DNA of 64,000 nucleotides from Struthidea cinerea (taxonomy: Eukaryota > Chordata > Aves > Passeriformes > Corcoracidae), in assembly GCA_013397865.1 (NCBI GenBank), contig VZTI01001722.1:163569-227568 (forward strand), read 5' to 3'. This document shows positions 60,401 to 64,000 of the stretch, in pieces. Both the position numbers and the translations under genes were made by a program. Below the pieces are notes generated by a model, which saw only the letters and a list, made by a program, of their open reading frames with translations, had not been told where the DNA came from and did not search any database. The first letter of the stretch is position 1; each line of letters opens with the position of its first letter.

Positions 60401-61849
60401 TGCATATATTTGGCCTTGGTAGGTAATATAATTTTTTAATATAATTTTTATCTACCTATGTCATCAAAAGGACAACTAATGTAAGGTGTGGATGTGGTCA
60501 GTGTGAGCAATGGAACACTCAAATTCTTCTTCTGTTTTTTTTTCTGCTCACACTGCTACCACGCTCACTGGAATGGATTTGAAATTGTATCCCCAGAGCC
60601 TGCAGTTCACTTACTTGGTATCAGTATTCATTACACTGAATCACTTCGTTGTGATCTATTATGTGATTTGTTTCATTATTATGTGTTTCATTAATAGTTT
60701 GTAATACTAGCTCGCTTTGATGCCATTTCTGATTTATCAAGTGTAAATAATGCCTTCCCAATCTGTTTTTCTCCACTAACAGTGGATACCCTCCTTCTGC
60801 AGCTGCCTTCCATACTTGAAAATTATTTTCTCTACGTATACAGTGTCTAAATCAGGTTTTGGATTTGCTTGCCTGGATCCAGAGCTGTGTACACAGCCCT
60901 CTAACCCTTTCAATAACAGGACCAGCACCACAAAGGTCTTCATTTCAAGAGCATCATGGGTGCTTGCAGCACACAATACCAGGGGATTTCATAAGGAAAC
61001 CTGAAATACCATATAACCCCCTGCTCAGGTCTTGCTTGGAAGACATGCCAGTTAGCATATTTACCTTTCGACTAGTGCCAAATCCCAGACATGCTTCTTC
61101 CACATGGGGTACAGTGATGTGTGCTGTGTTTGGCACAGAAGTCATTTAATCTCTGTCCCTTGCCAGTGGGATGATTTTTGGAAAAATTGCTGGCCAAAGA
61201 CAGGGAGATTACAAAGGTGCCTCCTCATGTGCACTCTGCTGCTCCTACACCGCAAGGGTGCTGCCCTGCTTTCTTCTTCCCAACACCCTGCCCTGCCTAT
61301 GGAGAGCCTGGGCAGATATTGACACTACTGATGCTTCCATGGGGAACAGAGATGTAGCATGGAAAAGAGACTGCCTGGGTCAACAAATAATCCAGGAATA
61401 TGACACACAAAGAAGTCTTGGAAGGAGCAGTGAGATAATTCAATCAGCTGGAGGAGGCAAGGCTATAGTGGAGAGAAGGGTTTGACTTCTACTGTCTCTC
61501 CTTGTTGCAACCTGACTTCGAAGATCTGTGAAAGAAGGCAGGCTAGAGGATTTTGCTGCTACTATGATTAAACATTTGATTCTGCACTGAAGAGAAAGCC
61601 TGAAGTTGGGTGCTAGAACATTTACCCTGTAGACCATATCATAGATTCTCAGACAAAACAGTCTGAAAATGTCCATTAAGGGTCCAATATTATTTAACTC
61701 TACTTTTTTCCTCATCCACCTTTCCTGGTGTGCTGTTATATATCTGTTATTAGGTTGATCTAGATGACACATTTCTGCCCTTTTAAGCCCTTAAGTGTCT
61801 ACGTTTCTTTTGCTGCTGATGTTAAGGGTTTGAAAAAAGTATAATCATG

Positions 61850-62135
61850 TTCTTACTGGCTCACTGGGCCATTTAATATTCCCCTAGCAACTCCAAGTAC
61901 TGTTTTTCTGAAACTCATCATACATAAGAAAGGATTCCTTCCTTTTAAGTACATATGAGCAGCTGTATTGCATCTATCCATCCTGTAGTTTGTCAGTTGT
62001 GGAAATGGCATGAGAATAAGAAAAAAGGTAGTACCAAGTGCTCCTCTGAGTTCCTTAAAACATTTTGGATGAATACCATCTAGTCTTTCATTGTTGGTAT
62101 TTATAAATGTCTTTGCAAATATAAACAACCTCTGC
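61850..62135 (-). mobile_element. Ancient CR1-like reverse-transcriptase fragment
   Basis: The minus-strand frame at 62128-61853 contains LDGIHPKCFKELRGALGTTF, which matches the 'P-D-G-I-H-P-R-V-L-K-E-L-A' block of CR1 ORF2 reverse transcriptase. Further on, YLKGRNPF corresponds to the usual 'x-K-K-G-x-K' region. The copy is short and diverged, and far older in appearance than the CR1 in intron 11. Boundaries are approximate. Confidence 0.6.
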
Positions 62136-62778
62136 TCACGTATCAGTCTGAAATGGTCCTTTGCACTTCTTCATGAAGAAAGGCAGTAGACTGAAAAGTT
62201 CATAAAATCCTCTGTACTTAGCCGTGCAAAGCAGTGTTGTAAGTTCCTGTGCTGTGGCTAAACCTTTTTCTTTTGCTTGACTTAAATTCATTTGAAACAG
62301 TGAATCAAGAAGGGGAAAGAAAATGGGACTTTTAATTTACTTTCCAAACTTTTGAAAATTCTCAATTACATCTTACAGTGTCAGAAGGCATGTTAATATT
62401 TCCTTAGGCATTCTATAAATGCTTTTCCCATTTATCATAAAATGTGATGTGCATGGTAGTTTGTTGGTTTTTGCACGCACAGCAGCAGCAAAAGAGTTGT
62501 ACAAGGTTGCAAGCTTGCTTCCTTAATGTCTTCCTATATCTCTGTCTTCTGCTATCATTCCTTAAAAATTTATATCTTTGATGATATATTTAAATACAAG
62601 CTATGAAGCAACTTGAAAGGTGACTGACATCCATTTATAAACAACAAATGTAAATTTAAGAAATCCTGAGTTAAATCTTAAAAAAATCCAAAGAAATAAT
62701 TTCTTCTTTCGTAGGTAATTTAAAAATCCCTATGTTATCTTCAAAGCATGGCTATTCTCTGTCTGCTTAAAACTGGAG

Positions 62779-62796
62779 TCTATCTATCTATCTATC
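62779..62796. repeat. (TCTA)n microsatellite, about 4.5 units
   Basis: A short tetranucleotide run, tctatctatctatctatc, lies in intergenic DNA. Confidence 0.8.
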
Positions 62797-63954
62797 AATC
62801 ATGCACAGTTGAATATATTTATATGCTTCTGATGTTTAGACATTCTGGAAATATAATAAAAAAAACTACAGCCACAATTCACCACAAAATTTAGGTGTGT
62901 GTCTAAAATGTAAGTATATGCCTGAACAGTAAGTATATAATCATTCCCACTGCTCTGATTTATAGTCTTCCTTAATTTAGGTGTACACCTAAGAATCCCA
63001 CAATGTTGTGTCTCTTCCTTTGAGATCTCATGTGGCGGGTGTGCATGTGTTGGCATTTTCACATGAGCCTTAGCATGCTACAGAAAAGAGACTAAGGTGT
63101 ACCAAATACACATATCAATATCAGGGTGTTGTAAAGCAAAGTAATTCCAGAAGCCAGGGAACCTTCCAGAGTATTATTTGTAAGTGCAAAAGTGGGCTGA
63201 CATATGGAGATACTTGATTCATCCTTCTTTCACGATTTTAAAAGTCCAGAATTTGAAAAATGTTTCTATATGAATCTACATGTAGACCTATAAATAAAAT
63301 AATCTAAAGCTAAATAAAGAAAGCAATTGCTGTTTATACTTTTAAAAATAGGTAGTATTTTAATATTAATTTTCTAAACAGCGTACCAATTTATGAATGT
63401 ATTTCTGATTTGTGCTTATGTTAATTTGCTGAAATATTGTCCTAATTGAAAGGAAATGTATCCTCCCTTTGCAAGGAAGTATCTCAGGTATCAGAGCATA
63501 CAGTGGCATCTGTCTGTTTGAATGAAGCTAGTTGGGCAAAAAGACAATTAAGTATTTTAGTGCATAAATGTTAAACATACAGCCTATAGTACAACTTCCA
63601 CTGACACCTGTGTGTTTAGTTTAAACACGAATCTACTGAAAATACCTAAAACCCATGAACATTTTGGAGAATGGTTCTTACTTGATGCTCCTAAAGAAAT
63701 TGATTTCACATTCATCTGTGCCTGAGGGCACTGTTTTAACGTGGAAAAATAGTTAAAGCCAGTTGAGTGGAAGACATAGCAGTGAGACTATGTCTGAGTG
63801 AGTGAATGAGAAAATAAATGTTCACCAGATTCTCCATCGGCTCAACCCAGTTTTATGTCAAACATGTCTAGACAGAGGGAAGCACAGTGCAGGAAAAGAC
63901 ACTGGGTGCCTTTGGGAGAGAAATAATATTACAAGGTAGTTAGAAGAGGGAGGG

Positions 63955-64000
63955 AGGAAGGAAGGAAGGAAGGAAGGAAAGGAAGGAAGGAAGGAAGGAA
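63955..64000. repeat. (GGAA)n microsatellite running off the window edge
   Basis: Ten or more GGAA units, with one interruption (ggaaagga), occupy the last 46 bases and are cut by the end of the window. The true length is unknown. Confidence 0.9.

Larger units (their letters stand above)
60401..64000. other. Intergenic region downstream of the gene
   Basis: Apart from the CR1 fragment at about 61850-62135 and two microsatellites, I recognise nothing. Overlapping open frames at 60776-61149 and 61104-61485 have no domain, no matching splice sites and no start context of note. Confidence 0.6.

Noticed and set aside
1..64000. CRISPR arrays, bacterial operons, ribosome-binding sites
   Set aside because: The window is vertebrate nuclear DNA with spliced exons and avian retroelements. 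No direct-repeat arrays are seen.

Overview
This window is vertebrate nuclear DNA, almost certainly from a bird. It is AT-rich, intron-rich and has no operons. It contains a CR1 LINE with the typical CR1 3' end, degraded older CR1 pieces, and LTR families whose sequences I recognise as typical of songbird and related avian genomes. A songbird is my best guess, but the sequence alone does not prove the order.

The only protein-coding gene I can support is the 3' part of one large plus-strand gene. Twenty-two GT-AG exons between 1613 and 59096 join in a single phase-consistent frame. They encode about 1,049 residues and end at a TAG at 59094-59096. The protein is a string of eight PLAT/LH2 (lipoxygenase-homology) repeats with no other recognisable domain. 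Repeats 1, 3, 5 and 8 look canonical or nearly so. Repeats 2, 4, 6 and 7 are degenerate: all four lack the glycine-threonine-aspartate-alanine turn, and three of them also lack the conserved tryptophan. The 5' end of the gene lies before the window. The architecture is that of the LOXHD1 family, but the divergence suggests a paralogue, or the PLAT-rich tail of a long RP1-type transcript. I leave the symbol blank.

Layout: 1-1612 is upstream intron. Exons 1-3 (1613-6742) encode repeat 1, exons 4-6 (7217-12297) repeat 2, exons 7-8 (13612-18399) repeat 3, exons 9-10 (25137-28024) repeat 4, exons 11-12 (29646-42846) repeat 5, and exon 13 (44375-44434) a short linker. Exons 14-15 (44743-45689) encode repeat 6, exons 16-18 (48884-51512) repeat 7, and exons 19-22 (51729-59096) repeat 8 and the stop. 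After 59096 come the 3' UTR and intergenic DNA with an old CR1 reverse-transcriptase fragment. A GGAA microsatellite runs off the right edge.

Introns carry the mobile DNA. Intron 8 holds a nested cluster at 21467-23399: a roughly 1 kb minus-strand LTR interrupted by two younger insertions, each with a perfect 6-bp target duplication. One is a 382-bp solo LTR. The other is a 513-bp palindromic endogenous retrovirus fragment, with an intact LTR, a primer-binding site matching the 3' end of tRNA-Ile, a short leader and then an inverted copy of the LTR's own outer end. Intron 11 is 12.8 kb and holds a 5'-truncated, mutated CR1 and a 582-bp solo LTR.

The most unusual features are the U3-U3 palindromic retroviral insertion and the alternating canonical/degenerate PLAT array. 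The array's intron positions suggest that it grew partly by duplicating two-repeat units.
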